Assembly: GCA_046350355.1 (NCBI GenBank) | Contig: JAXMAN010000002.1 | Location: forward strand, 1,116,001 to 1,180,000 | DNA: 64,000 nt | Source of the DNA: UBA966 sp046350355 | Lineage (GTDB): Bacteria > Planctomycetota > Phycisphaerae > Phycisphaerales > SM1A02 | Direction of reading: 5' to 3' | Part shown: positions 7,630 through 16,184 of the stretch, in pieces | Numbering within the stretch: the first letter of the stretch is position 1 | Layout of the letters: every line of letters starts with the position of its first letter | Made by a program: the position numbers and the translations under genes | The notes under the pieces: model-generated | What the model was told of the DNA's origin: nothing | Database searches by the model: none | The model's input: only the letters and a program-made list of their open reading frames with translations

Positions 7630-8865
7630 ATGCGGTCCGCCGCCCTCCGTCCCGCCCTCCGTCTGGCCTTCCTGGCCCTCGTCGCCGCCGCCGCGTGCAG
7701 CGGCGTCGCGGCCGCGCAGCAGGAGTTCAAGCTCGACGACCGCGACCAGTGGAAGGAGTCGGATCCCGCCGATCCCAACTCCCCCGCCGCGACGGTGCAG
7801 GCGGCCAAGCTCGCGCTCGCCAAGGGCGAGCCCAAGCGCGCGCTCGCGCTCATGGAGACCTGGTGCGAGCGCTACCCGACCAACCCGCTGCGCCCGGAGG
7901 CGATCCTCGTGCGCGGCGACGCGCGGCTGGCGCTCGGCGACGAGTACGGCGCGCTCTTCGACTACGAGGAGATCGCGCGCCGCTACGCCTGGAGCGCGGC
8001 CTTCGTCCCCGCGCTCGAGCGCGAGTTCGACATCGCGAAGGCGTACGCCGCGGGCCTCAAGCGGCGCTTCTTCGGAACCTTCCGCATCGTCAACACCGAC
8101 GACGACGCGCAGGAGCTGCTGATCCGCATCCAGGAGCGCCTGCCCGGGAGCGCGCTCGCGGAGAAGGCGGGCATGGAGCTCGCCGACTTCTACTTCAAGC
8201 GGCGCGACATGCCGCTTGCCGCGGACGCCTACGACCTCTTCGTGATGAACTATCCGCGCTCGCGCCAGGTCGACAAGGCGCGCCTGCGGCTCATCTACGC
8301 CTACTACTCCGGCTACCGCGGCCCGGAGTTCGACGCCAAGGGGCTGAGCGAGGCCTCGAGCAAGCTGCGCGAGCTGCAGGCGAACGAGCCGCAGCTCGCC
8401 AAGCAGGTCGGCGCCGAGGCGCTGCTGCTTCGCATCTACCAGAGCGAGGCGCAGAAGATGCTCACGACCGCCAACTGGTACTGGAAGGTCGGCGACCCGA
8501 TCAGCGCCGAGCGCACGATCCGCTCGATGGTGAAGAAGTACCCGCGCTCGGTCGCGACGCTGCAGGCGCTGCGCGTCATCGACCAGGTGCTCGTGGAGCT
8601 GCCCGAGTCGGTCCGCCGCACCGCCCCCGACTACGCCGCGCTGCGCACGCAGCTCCTGGCCTCGAGCGCCGCCGAGGCGACCGCCGCGCCGCCCGTCGAG
8701 GAGCGCACCATCGGCGAGGTGAAGATCGAGCGCAGCATCGAGGCGGTCCCCGCGCCCGCCGCGCCCGCGAAGGACGCCCCCGCCGCCGGCACGGCCCCCG
8801 CCACGCCACCCGCGCCCGCCGCCACGCCGCCCACGACGCCCCCCGCCAAGGACCCCGCTCCATGA
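7630..8865 (+). CDS. BamD-like exported TPR protein
   Basis: A 411-residue exported protein with an N-terminal signal segment ending AAACSGVAAAQQ. Tetratricopeptide-like helices follow, with EKAGMELADFYFKRRDMPLAADAYDLFVMNYPRSRQVDKA-type pairs that resemble BamD/YfiO of the outer-membrane beta-barrel assembly machine. The last 45 residues are a low-complexity Ala/Pro tail. Its stop overlaps the start of an LptE-like lipoprotein (ATGA), so the two are translated together and fit an outer-membrane biogenesis job. A Cys lies in the signal region but does not form a clear lipobox, unlike true BamD. BamD is therefore a family-level call, not proven function. Confidence 0.7.
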   Translation: MRSAALRPALRLAFLALVAAAACSGVAAAQQEFKLDDRDQWKESDPADPNSPAATVQAAKLALAKGEPKRALALMETWCERYPTNPLRPEAILVRGDARLALGDEYGALFDYEEIARRYAWSAAFVPALEREFDIAKAYAAGLKRRFFGTFRIVNTDDDAQELLIRIQERLPGSALAEKAGMELADFYFKRRDMPLAADAYDLFVMNYPRSRQVDKARLRLIYAYYSGYRGPEFDAKGLSEASSKLRELQANEPQLAKQVGAEALLLRIYQSEAQKMLTTANWYWKVGDPISAERTIRSMVKKYPRSVATLQALRVIDQVLVELPESVRRTAPDYAALRTQLLASSAAEATAAPPVEERTIGEVKIERSIEAVPAPAAPAKDAPAAGTAPATPPAPAATPPTTPPAKDPAP

Positions 8866-9410
8866 CGCGCCTGCCGCCCGCCCTCCTCCTGCTGGCCGCC
8901 CTCACCGGTGGATGCAGCGGCGGCTCGCCCGAGGCCGCGCCCGAGCCCTCCAAGGAGAACGCCCCGGGCTACGCGATCCGCGACCGCTACCCGAAGCAGT
9001 ACCGCACGATCGCCGTCGATCTCTTCAAGAACGACACCTACGACCGCAACCTGAACACCGAGCTGACCGAAGCGCTCATCAAGGAAGTGCAGTCGGTGAC
9101 CCCGTATCGCGTGACCTCGGATGCCCGCGCGGATACAGTCCTGCGTGGCACGATCCGCAAGCGCAACCTGCGCGAGCTCTCCAAGAGCCGCTCCACGGGC
9201 CTCAGCGAGGAGGTCCTCTACGAGGTCACCATCGACTGGGAATGGGTGGACCAGCGGACCGGCAAGCCCATCGTGGCCCGCAATGGCTTCACGGGAAGCG
9301 CGCTTTTCGTGCCCAGCCGACCCTCCTCCGAGCCGACCGAGATCGGCCGTTTCGCCGTCGTGCAGAACCTGGCCACCGATGTGGTCGCAAATCTGCAGGC
9401 GAACTGGTGA
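8862..9410 (+). CDS. lptE: LptE-like outer membrane lipoprotein
   Basis: A 182-residue lipoprotein. The N-terminus ends in the lipobox LTGGC, so the Cys would be lipidated. The mature part contains YRTIAVDLFKNDTYDRNLNT, then a beta-rich stretch (ADTVLRGTIRKRNLRELSKS) and LYEVTIDWEWVDQRTGK, the arrangement of planctomycete LptE-like proteins. LptE plugs the LptD barrel that inserts LPS into the outer membrane. The ATG overlaps the upstream BamD-like gene. LptF/LptG-type permeases at 25.5-28.4 kb make the role plausible; no lptD is in this window. Confidence 0.75.
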   Translation: MTRLPPALLLLAALTGGCSGGSPEAAPEPSKENAPGYAIRDRYPKQYRTIAVDLFKNDTYDRNLNTELTEALIKEVQSVTPYRVTSDARADTVLRGTIRKRNLRELSKSRSTGLSEEVLYEVTIDWEWVDQRTGKPIVARNGFTGSALFVPSRPSSEPTEIGRFAVVQNLATDVVANLQANW

Positions 9411-9445
9411 AACCGGCCAGCCGTACCGATGAGGCAAGAGTCTTT

Positions 9446-11527
9446 ATGACCCACCTGCGCCCCACCAGCCACCCGTCGAACCCCGCCGACACGAGCGCGA
9501 TGCAGTTCTCCGCGCCGCAGGAGGATCCCCGCGGCGGCGCGCCGCGCGGTCCCCAGCGCGGTGGTCCCACGCCGGTTCCCCCGCGCCGCGGCGGCGGCAT
9601 CGTCACGGGCGTGATGCTGGTGGCGCTCGTCGGCATCATCTACTTCGTCCTCACCTCGAGCAGCTCCCCGGGCATGCGCATCAGCTGGAAGGAGCTGATG
9701 ACCTACGCCAAGGAGGACAAGGTCCAGTTCCCGATCGAGGTGAGCGATGCGCAGGTGACCGCCAAGCTCAAGCCCGACTCCGTGCCGGGCGTGACCGACG
9801 CGAAGTCCCCGACCACCGTGACCGTCGCGATCGACCCGCGCGCGATGGACACCTACTACGCCGAGCTCAACGGCAAGGGCTACCCCTACCTCACCAACGT
9901 CGGCTCCAGCTTCTTCGGGCAGATCCTGCTCACGCTGATCGCGCCGGTGCTGGTGCTGGTGGTGATCTGGTTCATCTTCTCGCGCTCCATGCGCGGCGCG
10001 GGCGGCGGACCCGGCATGCTCGGCAGCTTCGGCAAGAGCCGCCATCGCGTGCAGACCAAGGAGACGGTGCAGGTCACCTTCTCCGACGTCGCCGGCATCG
10101 ACGAGGCCAAGGAAGAGGTCACCGAGCTCGTCGAGTTCCTCAAGAACCCCAAGCGATTCCAGAAGCTGGGCGGGCGCATCCCGCGCGGCGTCCTGCTCGA
10201 GGGTCCCCCCGGCTGCGGCAAGACGCTGCTGGCGAAGGCGATCGCGGGCGAGGCGGACGTCCCCTTCTTCTCGATCTCCGGCTCCGACTTCGTGGAGATG
10301 TTCGTGGGCGTCGGCGCCAGCCGCGTGCGCGACCTCTTCAAGCAGGCGAAGGAGAACTCGCCCTGCATCATCTTCCTCGACGAGATCGACGCGGTCGGCC
10401 GTCGCCGCGGCGGCGGGTTCACCACCGGCGGCCACGACGAGCGCGAGCAGACCCTCAACGCGATCCTCGTGGAGATGGACGGCTTCGAGGCCTCCGACCA
10501 GGTCATCGTCGTCGCCGCGACCAACCGCGCCGACGTGCTCGATCCCGCGCTCACCCGCCCGGGCCGCTTCGACCGCGTCGTCGCCGTGAGCCTGCCCGAC
10601 GTGGTGGGCCGCCGCCAGATCCTGGGCGTGCACGCCAAGAAGATCAAGATGGGCGCCGACGTCGACCTCGACAAGCTCGCGCGCGCCACGCCGATGTTCA
10701 GCGGCGCCGACCTCGCCGCCGTCATCAACGAGGCCGCGATCATCGCCACGATGGCCGACAAGGACCTCGTGGAGATGGCGGACCTCGAGGAGGCGCGCGA
10801 CAAGGTGCGCTACGGCCGCGCCCGCAAGAGCCGCAAGATCGAGGAGCAGGAGCGCATCGCCACCGCGTACCACGAGGCCGGCCACGCCGTCCTCCAGGTA
10901 CTGCTGCCCGACGCGGACCCGCTGCACAAGGTCACGATCATCCCGCGCGGCCAGGCGCTGGGCACCACCTTCAGCCTGCCCGAGAAGGACCGCTACGGCT
11001 ACGGCCGCAAGTACTGCGAGGCGACGATGCGCGTCCTGTGCGGCGGACGCATCGCCGAGGCGCGCAAGACCGGCGACATCAGCAGCGGCGCCGGCATGGA
11101 CATCAAGATGGTGACGCGCATCGCGCGCGCCATGATCCTGGAGTGGGGCATGAGCGACCGCCTGGGCTTCGTCAGCTACAAGGGCGAGGACACCGCGCAG
11201 GCCTTCATCCCGGAGAAGGACTACTCCCCCGAGACCGCGCGCCTCATCGACGAGGAGATCCGCCGCCTGGCCGACGGCGCCTTCGCCGACGCGACCCGCA
11301 TGGTCGACGAGCACTGGGAGCAGGTCGCCGGCGTCGCCGAGGCGCTCCTGAAGTACGAGACCCTCAGCCGCGAGGACGTCGAGCGCATCATGCGCGGCGA
11401 GCCGCCCGTGAAGCCGACGATCGCCGACCTCCTGGGCGCCGAGGCGCCGCGCACGGCGAAGCCCGCCGTGCCGAACGCCCCCGCCGCGGGCGGCACGCCC
11501 CCGGGCATGTTCCCGCGGCCGGCGTAG
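9446..11527 (+). CDS. ftsH: ATP-dependent zinc metalloprotease FtsH
   Basis: A 693-residue membrane-anchored AAA+ protease that degrades misfolded and regulatory proteins. A Pro/Arg-rich cytoplasmic N-tail precedes membrane helices at about residues 52-70 and 160-178. GPPGCGKT (253-260) is Walker A, IIFLDEIDAVGRRR is Walker B, and NRADVLDPALTRPGRFDR is the second region of homology. HEAGH (476-480) is the zinc site, with the third ligand in SSGAGMDIK. The C-terminus is Ala/Pro rich. ATG 9446 is chosen; ATG 9500 is an alternative that shortens the N-tail by 18 residues. Confidence 0.97.
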   Translation: MTHLRPTSHPSNPADTSAMQFSAPQEDPRGGAPRGPQRGGPTPVPPRRGGGIVTGVMLVALVGIIYFVLTSSSSPGMRISWKELMTYAKEDKVQFPIEVSDAQVTAKLKPDSVPGVTDAKSPTTVTVAIDPRAMDTYYAELNGKGYPYLTNVGSSFFGQILLTLIAPVLVLVVIWFIFSRSMRGAGGGPGMLGSFGKSRHRVQTKETVQVTFSDVAGIDEAKEEVTELVEFLKNPKRFQKLGGRIPRGVLLEGPPGCGKTLLAKAIAGEADVPFFSISGSDFVEMFVGVGASRVRDLFKQAKENSPCIIFLDEIDAVGRRRGGGFTTGGHDEREQTLNAILVEMDGFEASDQVIVVAATNRADVLDPALTRPGRFDRVVAVSLPDVVGRRQILGVHAKKIKMGADVDLDKLARATPMFSGADLAAVINEAAIIATMADKDLVEMADLEEARDKVRYGRARKSRKIEEQERIATAYHEAGHAVLQVLLPDADPLHKVTIIPRGQALGTTFSLPEKDRYGYGRKYCEATMRVLCGGRIAEARKTGDISSGAGMDIKMVTRIARAMILEWGMSDRLGFVSYKGEDTAQAFIPEKDYSPETARLIDEEIRRLADGAFADATRMVDEHWEQVAGVAEALLKYETLSREDVERIMRGEPPVKPTIADLLGAEAPRTAKPAVPNAPAAGGTPPGMFPRPA

Positions 11528-11564
11528 CGGCCTCCGGGCCCCGTTCCCGACGAAGCACCGCGCT

Positions 11565-11593
11565 TTGGCCCCCCGTGCACGCGGGGGTACCCT
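11565..11593 (+). promoter_or_regulatory. Promoter-like element with inverted repeat in the spacer
   Basis: TTGGCC (11565-11570), a 17-base spacer, and TACCCT (11588-11593) lie about 90 bases before the exported protein gene at 11685. An inverted repeat, CCCCCG (11570-11575) and CGGGGG (11582-11587), overlaps the spacer. It could be a repressor site or only a weak terminator for ftsH, since no T-run follows. Confidence 0.45.
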
Positions 11594-11684
11594 GTGGCTC
11601 CCCTTCGTCGGTCCGCACACCCTTCATCCCTTCGATCGCGCCGGCCCAGCGGACCGGACCCGGCGCCCACAGGAGCTGTCCAAC

Positions 11685-12395
11685 ATGAACCGTCTCGCGC
11701 TTTCCGCGTCCATCGCGGCCCTTGCCTGCAGCGTCGCCGCCTCGGCCGGCAACTCCACGCCCGCCATCTGGGGCTGCACCTCGGACAACGGCTTCTACAC
11801 GCCCTTCAGCTCAAACTCGCTCTCGACGATGCGCTACGGCGACAGCGGCTGGATCTCCGGCTTCGGCTCCGACGTCTACTCCATCAGTCGGGTGCGCCTG
11901 GGCCTGGCCATCTTCGGCAGCACCTACGCGGGCTCGACCTCGATCTCCTTCACGCTCAACGACGGCGATCCTTCGGGCCTCGTCTTTGGCAGCGGCGCGC
12001 AGCTCTGGTCCACCACGGTCGACAACGTCGAGCTCGTCTCGACGGGCAGCGGTTTCGTGAGCTACTTCGACCTGGTGATCGACATCCCGGACATCCAGAC
12101 GCTGGGCGGCTACAACAACATCGGCTGGAGCATCGGCGTCAGCAACTTCGACTCCGACGGCCAGTTCGGCTTCCAGTGCTCGAGCACGCTCGCGCAGTAC
12201 GCCGGCTTCTACACCAACAACGCGAGCTACACGAACGACGGCACGAACTGGGGCCTCTTCTCCTTCGGCAGCAATCCCACGTTCGGCGTCGCCAACCTGA
12301 CCGCGAGCTTCTACGGCGAGGTCGTCCCCGCGCCGGGCGCGCTCGCGCTGCTCGGGGTCGCCGGCCTCGCGTCCGCGCGTCGCCGCCGCGCCTGA
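11685..12395 (+). CDS. Exported protein with PAPGA (PEP-CTERM-like) sorting tail
   Basis: A 236-residue secreted protein of unknown function. It has a signal peptide (LSASIAALACSVAASAG), a Ser/Gly/Thr/Asn-rich beta-type body, and the C-terminal tripartite tail VPAPGALALLGVAGLASAR plus a run of Arg. This tail type (Pro motif, hydrophobic helix, Arg cluster) is a PEP-CTERM-like sorting signal common in Phycisphaerae. AGGAG precedes the ATG by about nine bases. The body has few Lys and many aromatic and Asn residues, as in surface proteins. The window holds no exosortase gene, so processing is inferred. Confidence 0.8.
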   Translation: MNRLALSASIAALACSVAASAGNSTPAIWGCTSDNGFYTPFSSNSLSTMRYGDSGWISGFGSDVYSISRVRLGLAIFGSTYAGSTSISFTLNDGDPSGLVFGSGAQLWSTTVDNVELVSTGSGFVSYFDLVIDIPDIQTLGGYNNIGWSIGVSNFDSDGQFGFQCSSTLAQYAGFYTNNASYTNDGTNWGLFSFGSNPTFGVANLTASFYGEVVPAPGALALLGVAGLASARRRRA

Positions 12396-12447
12396 TACGC
12401 ACCGCCGCGTCCGCGGCGCTCGCCGGAGAGGGTCCCCAGCGATGGGG

Positions 12448-12744
12448 TCACCCGCCGCCGATCGCCGCGACGCGCGCGGGATCGGCGCCGCGGATGCGGA
12501 AGCACTTCTGCGCCTGCGCCGGTCCCGACTCCAGCGAGACCGCACGCTCCGGGACCCCCACCGCCTGCGCCAGCAGCGCGGCGATCGCGGCGTTGGCGCG
12601 CCCGCCTTCGGGCGGCGCCGCCACGCGCACCTTGAGCCGGTCGCCCAGCGGACCCGCGATCGCGTCGCGGCTCGCGCCGGGGACCGCCTTCACGCGCACC
12701 AGCGCGTCGGCCCCCTCGAAGCTGCACCAGGCCGGCGCGTTCAT
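12448..12744 (-). CDS. DUF167 (YggU-family) protein
   Basis: A 98-residue protein of the DUF167 family, whose biochemical role is not established. It shows the family landmarks VRVKAVPGASRDAIAG, RLKVRVAAPPEGGRAN and a final small alpha/beta end. Its ATG (12742-12744) overlaps the uvrC stop (ATGA), so the two are co-translated. In the gap to the convergent upstream gene sits a short hairpin, CCCCA-GCGA-TGGGG (12434-12447). Confidence 0.85.
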   Translation of the reverse strand: MNAPAWCSFEGADALVRVKAVPGASRDAIAGPLGDRLKVRVAAPPEGGRANAAIAALLAQAVGVPERAVSLESGPAQAQKCFRIRGADPARVAAIGGG

Positions 12745-14153
12745 CGCTCCTCCCCCAGCGTGCGCTTGCGGCGCAGCACATGGTGGTAGTGCTGCGCGAA
12801 GCGGTGCGCCTCGTCGCGGATCGCCTGGCAGAGTCGCAGGCCCGCGTGGCTGCGGCTCAGGCGCAGCGGTTCGGACTCGCGCTGCACGTAGACCAGCTCC
12901 TCCTTCTTCGCGAGGCTGATCACCATCGGCGGCTGGATCTCCAGCTCGGAGAAGGCGTCGAGCGCCGCATGGAGCTGGCCGAGGCCGCCGTCGATCAGGA
13001 TCACGTCGGGATAGAGCTCGGTGCCGGCGCCCGCCTCCCGGTAGCGGCGGCTCACCACTTCGCGGATGGCGCGGTAGTCGTCGTTGTCGACGCTCTGGAT
13101 CCGGAAGCGGCGGTATCCCTCCTTGAAGGGCCGCCCGTCCACGAAGCAGACCTTGCTCCCGACCGTCTCGCCGCCGCCGAGGTGCGCGATGTCGATCGCC
13201 TCGATGCACCGCACCGGCTGGTCGAGCCCGAGGGTGCGCTGCAGGCTCTTCGCCCCCGCCATCGGGTCGAGCGCGGAGATCGTCACCTCGGGCTGCCAGT
13301 CGTACTCGGGCCCGGTGCGCGTCTCGCGGTCGTCCAGCTTCCCGAGCGCCTGGATCTGATCGCGCAGCACCGCCGCGTCCTCGAAGCGGCGCTCGGCGGC
13401 GGCGCGCTCCATCTCGCCCTGCAGCTCGCGCGTGAGCGCGCTGCGGCGCCCGCCCAGGAAGCGCATCAGCCGGTCGATGTCGCGCCGGTAGAGCTCCGGC
13501 GAGATGCGGTTCGCGCACGGCGCGGTGCACTGCCCGATCGAATGCAGGAGGCAGGGACGGAACCAGCGGTTCGACGGCTCCTCCGAACGGATCTCCAGCT
13601 CGCAGGTGCGGAACTGGAAGACGCGCTGCAGCAGGCCGACGGCGTTGCGCAGCGCGCCGACGCTGGTGAAGGGCCCGAAGAGGCGCGCGCCCTGGAAGCG
13701 CGGCTCCGCGGGGTTGCGCGTCACGAAGACGCCGGGGAACTCGTCGCGCATCGTGACGGCGAGGTACGGGAAGCTCTTCCCGTCGCGCAGCATCTCGTTG
13801 AAGCGCGGATGGATGTCCTTGACCAGGCGCGCCTCGAGCAGCAGCGCCTCCCACTCCGCCTCGCACTCGAGCACCTCGAAGTCCCGCACGAGGTCGAGCA
13901 TCGGCTGCTTGCGCGGACCGAGGTCGGCGCTGGGAAGGAAGTAGCTCGAGACGCGGTCCGGGAGGCTTGCGGCCTTGCCCACATACAGGACCACGCCCTG
14001 CGCGTCCTTCATCAGGTACACGCCCGTGACCTTGGGGAGCGCACGCGCCCGCTCCCCGAGCGCGCGCAGGCGCCCGGCGCGCTCGTCGGGCGTCTCGGGG
14101 GCCGCCGCGCGGGGCGCGGGCGGCTTCTCGGAAGATGGATCGCCGCCTTCGAT
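12741..14153 (-). CDS. uvrC: Excinuclease subunit C, short form without HhH domain; unusual start
   Basis: UvrC makes both cuts in nucleotide excision repair. Visible in order are a GIY-YIG nuclease region (GVYLMKDAQGVVLYVGKA), Cys residues in CLLHSIGQCTAPC, the UVR coiled segment (ERAAAERRFEDAAVLRDQI) and the RNase H-like nuclease with DIAHLGGGET, LIDGGLGQL and DEAHRFAQHYH, which keep the Asp/Asp/His triad. It stops at RKRTLGEER, exactly where the usual C-terminal helix-hairpin-helix domain of about 60 residues should begin. The first GTG (14019-14021) is the V of GVY and would destroy the nuclease motif. The frame is open to a TAG at 14163-14165 and holds only ATC, CTG and similar codons. 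ATC at 14151-14153 has AGGA seven bases upstream and is used here; CTG at codon 32 of the open frame is the alternative. Confidence 0.85.
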   Translation of the reverse strand: MEGGDPSSEKPPAPRAAAPETPDERAGRLRALGERARALPKVTGVYLMKDAQGVVLYVGKAASLPDRVSSYFLPSADLGPRKQPMLDLVRDFEVLECEAEWEALLLEARLVKDIHPRFNEMLRDGKSFPYLAVTMRDEFPGVFVTRNPAEPRFQGARLFGPFTSVGALRNAVGLLQRVFQFRTCELEIRSEEPSNRWFRPCLLHSIGQCTAPCANRISPELYRRDIDRLMRFLGGRRSALTRELQGEMERAAAERRFEDAAVLRDQIQALGKLDDRETRTGPEYDWQPEVTISALDPMAGAKSLQRTLGLDQPVRCIEAIDIAHLGGGETVGSKVCFVDGRPFKEGYRRFRIQSVDNDDYRAIREVVSRRYREAGAGTELYPDVILIDGGLGQLHAALDAFSELEIQPPMVISLAKKEELVYVQRESEPLRLSRSHAGLRLCQAIRDEAHRFAQHYHHVLRRKRTLGEER

Positions 14154-14190
14154 GGCGAAATCCTATGAACGGGGGGCCTGTCGAGCCGTA

Positions 14191-14196
14191 TATACT
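14191..14196 (+). promoter_or_regulatory. Candidate -10 element for the Cys-rich lipoprotein
   Basis: TATACT sits in one of the few AT-rich spots between the divergent uvrC and lipoprotein genes, about 60 bases before the lipoprotein ATG. No convincing -35 is seen at 16-18 bases. Confidence 0.35.
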
Positions 14197-14256
14197 CCTC
14201 AGGCCGGCCCGAACGCGGTGCCGCGCAGAACGACACCTTTCACGGAGATCGATCCC

Positions 14257-14568
14257 ATGAAGAAGTTCGCCATCGTCACCGCCGGCCTCTGCGCCGCCAT
14301 GTTCCTCGCCGCCTGCGGCAGCACCGAGAAGCAGAACACCGCCGCCGGCGCCGTCGGCGAGAAGTCGGCCTGCTGCTCCGAGAAGAAGTGCGACGCCAAG
14401 TGCACCGGCGACGCCAAGACCTGCACCAAGTCGGACTGCTGCCAGAAGGCCGCGACCTCGACCGAGGCGAAGCCCGCCAACATGGGCACCGTCAGCGGCG
14501 AGAAGAAGGCCGGCTGCTGCCCCGCCTCGACGGGCTGCCCGGCTGCCGCCGCCGCTGCCGCCAAGTAA
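14257..14568 (+). CDS. Small Cys-rich lipoprotein
   Basis: A 103-residue lipoprotein of unknown function. The signal sequence ends in the lipobox LAAC, so it should be lipid-anchored. The mature part is Lys/Ala rich and has about eleven Cys, including the anchor and three CC pairs (SACCSEKKC, SDCCQK, AGCCPASTGC). This resembles metal-binding metallothionein-like repeats, but no established family is recognised. GGAG lies before the ATG and a strong terminator follows, so it is a single-gene unit that could be well expressed. Metal or redox buffering is inferred from composition only. Confidence 0.8.
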   Translation: MKKFAIVTAGLCAAMFLAACGSTEKQNTAAGAVGEKSACCSEKKCDAKCTGDAKTCTKSDCCQKAATSTEAKPANMGTVSGEKKAGCCPASTGCPAAAAAAAK

Positions 14569-14617
14569 GCCATCGCCGGGAACGTCCCCCCCGGGACGCC
14601 CCTGTGAAGACCACGCG

Positions 14618-14655
14618 AGCCGCCCATCCCCCTGCGGGATGGGCGGTTCCCTTTT
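14618..14655 (+). terminator. Rho-independent terminator after the Cys-rich lipoprotein
   Basis: A perfect 11-bp stem, CCGCCCATCCC / GGGATGGGCGG (14620-14630 and 14636-14646), has a 5-base loop. A T-rich tail (TTCCCTTTT) follows. Confidence 0.88.
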
Positions 14656-14679
14656 GGCCGGGGTAGGCTTGCTCCCCCG

Positions 14680-15975
14680 ATGGGCACCACGCTCCTGCGC
14701 GCCGGCCGAGTCCTCTGTCCCGCCTCGCAGCTCGACGCCACGGGAGACGTGCTCCTGGCCGACGGGCGCATCGCCGCCGTGAGCACGCGGCGCGGCGAGC
14801 TCTCCGCCGCGGGCGGCGAGACCATCGACTGCGACGGCCTGCTGGTCTGCCCGGGACTCATCGATCCGCACGTGCACCTGCGCGAGCCCGGCGGCGAGCA
14901 CAAGGAGACGATCGCCACCGGGACCGCCGCCGCGGTCGCCGGCGGCTTCACCAGCGTCTGCTGCATGCCCAACACGACGCCGTGCCTGGACTCCGCGCCG
15001 CTCGTGGAGTTCGTGCGCCTGCGCGCGCGCGAGGCGGGGCTGGCGCGCGTCTTCGTCGCGGGCGCCGCGACCGTCGGCCGCAAGGGCGAGCAGCTCGCGC
15101 CCATGGCGGCGATGGGCCAGGCCGGCGCGGTGGCCTTCACCGACGACGGCGACGGCATCGCGAGCGCGCAGATGATGCTGCGCGTGCTGCAGATGTGCCG
15201 CGCGACCGGGCGCCCCTTCATGCAGCACTGCCAGGAGCCCACGCTCACGCAGGGGGCGACGATGAACGCCGGCCCGCTGCAGGCCAAGCTCGGCCTGGGC
15301 GGCTGGCCCGCCGTCGCCGAGGAGCTCATGCTCGAGCGCGACATCCGGCTCAACCGCGCCGTCGGCGCGCGCTACCACGCGCAGCACCTCTCGACCGCGG
15401 GCAGCGCGCAGCTCATCCGCGCGGCGCGCGCGGCGGGACAGCCCGTCAGCGGCGAGGCCTCGCCCCACCACCTGCTGCTCACCGACGCCGCCTGCGACGG
15501 CTACGCCACCAGCGCGAAGATGAACCCCCCGCTGCGCACCGCCGCCGATGTCCAGGCGCTGCGCGAGGCGGTCGCCGACGGCACCATCGACGTGCTCGCC
15601 ACCGACCACGCCCCGCACACCGCCGCCGAGAAGGCGCGCGACTTCGCCAACGCGCCTTTCGGCATCGTGGGGCTGGAGACGGCGCTCGCGCTCTACGCGA
15701 AGGCGCTCGTGGAGACCGGCGCGATCGGCTGGCCGCGGCTCGTCGAGCTGCTGACGATCCAGCCCGCGCGCCTGATGGGCATCGACGCCATGGGACTGGG
15801 GACGCTGCGCGTCGGCGCGCCGGCGGACGTCACCGTCATCGACGCCACCGCGCGCTGGACCATCGACCCCGCGAAGTTCGTCTCGCGCAGCGCAAACACC
15901 CCCTTCGGCGGGTGGCAGGTCACGGGCCGCGCGACCCGCGTCTTCGTCGAGGGACGCGCGCTTCTGGCCCCGTAG
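14680..15975 (+). CDS. pyrC: Dihydroorotase
   Basis: A 431-residue class I dihydroorotase, which closes carbamoyl-aspartate to dihydroorotate in pyrimidine synthesis. DPHVHLREPGGEHKET carries the first metal-binding His pair. GGFTSVCCMPNTTP, GEASPHHLLLTD and ATDHAPHTAAEKA are the family's other active-site blocks, and NAPFGIVGLETAL follows as in active enzymes. The ATG at 14680 directly precedes a typical amidohydrolase beta-strand start. No other pyr gene is adjacent. Confidence 0.94.
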   Translation: MGTTLLRAGRVLCPASQLDATGDVLLADGRIAAVSTRRGELSAAGGETIDCDGLLVCPGLIDPHVHLREPGGEHKETIATGTAAAVAGGFTSVCCMPNTTPCLDSAPLVEFVRLRAREAGLARVFVAGAATVGRKGEQLAPMAAMGQAGAVAFTDDGDGIASAQMMLRVLQMCRATGRPFMQHCQEPTLTQGATMNAGPLQAKLGLGGWPAVAEELMLERDIRLNRAVGARYHAQHLSTAGSAQLIRAARAAGQPVSGEASPHHLLLTDAACDGYATSAKMNPPLRTAADVQALREAVADGTIDVLATDHAPHTAAEKARDFANAPFGIVGLETALALYAKALVETGAIGWPRLVELLTIQPARLMGIDAMGLGTLRVGAPADVTVIDATARWTIDPAKFVSRSANTPFGGWQVTGRATRVFVEGRALLAP

Positions 15976-16184
15976 ACGGGGCCCCCACCCCAGTTTCTCG
16001 GACGATTCCACCGCGAATCTCTCGCTGGAAACGCGGGTCGCGCAGGAAAACGCGGGAATTCCCCCACACATCGGTGGCCCGGGGACGCACTGGGGATACG
16101 GTAGCCCTGACCCGGATTTCGTTCACCGGTGCGTGTGGTGGACACGGGGAAAGGGAACAGGGTGTGTGCGAAAGGAAGTGTCTC

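Noticed and set aside
5550..9410. Reading the LptE-like lipoprotein as the end of a 1286-residue protein
   Set aside because: The upstream part is antisense to fliO/lipid kinase and out of frame with the BamD-like gene; the lipoprotein starts at ATG 8862 with its own signal sequence.
9218..11620. 800-codon open frame antisense to ftsH
   Set aside because: It is a shadow of ftsH codons; the peptide is a repetitive His/Asp/Val/Gly mix with no domain, and ftsH is unambiguous.
12430..12450. Terminator between the first exported protein and the DUF167 gene
   Set aside because: The stem is only 5 bp and there is no T-run, so it was not listed as a separate terminator.
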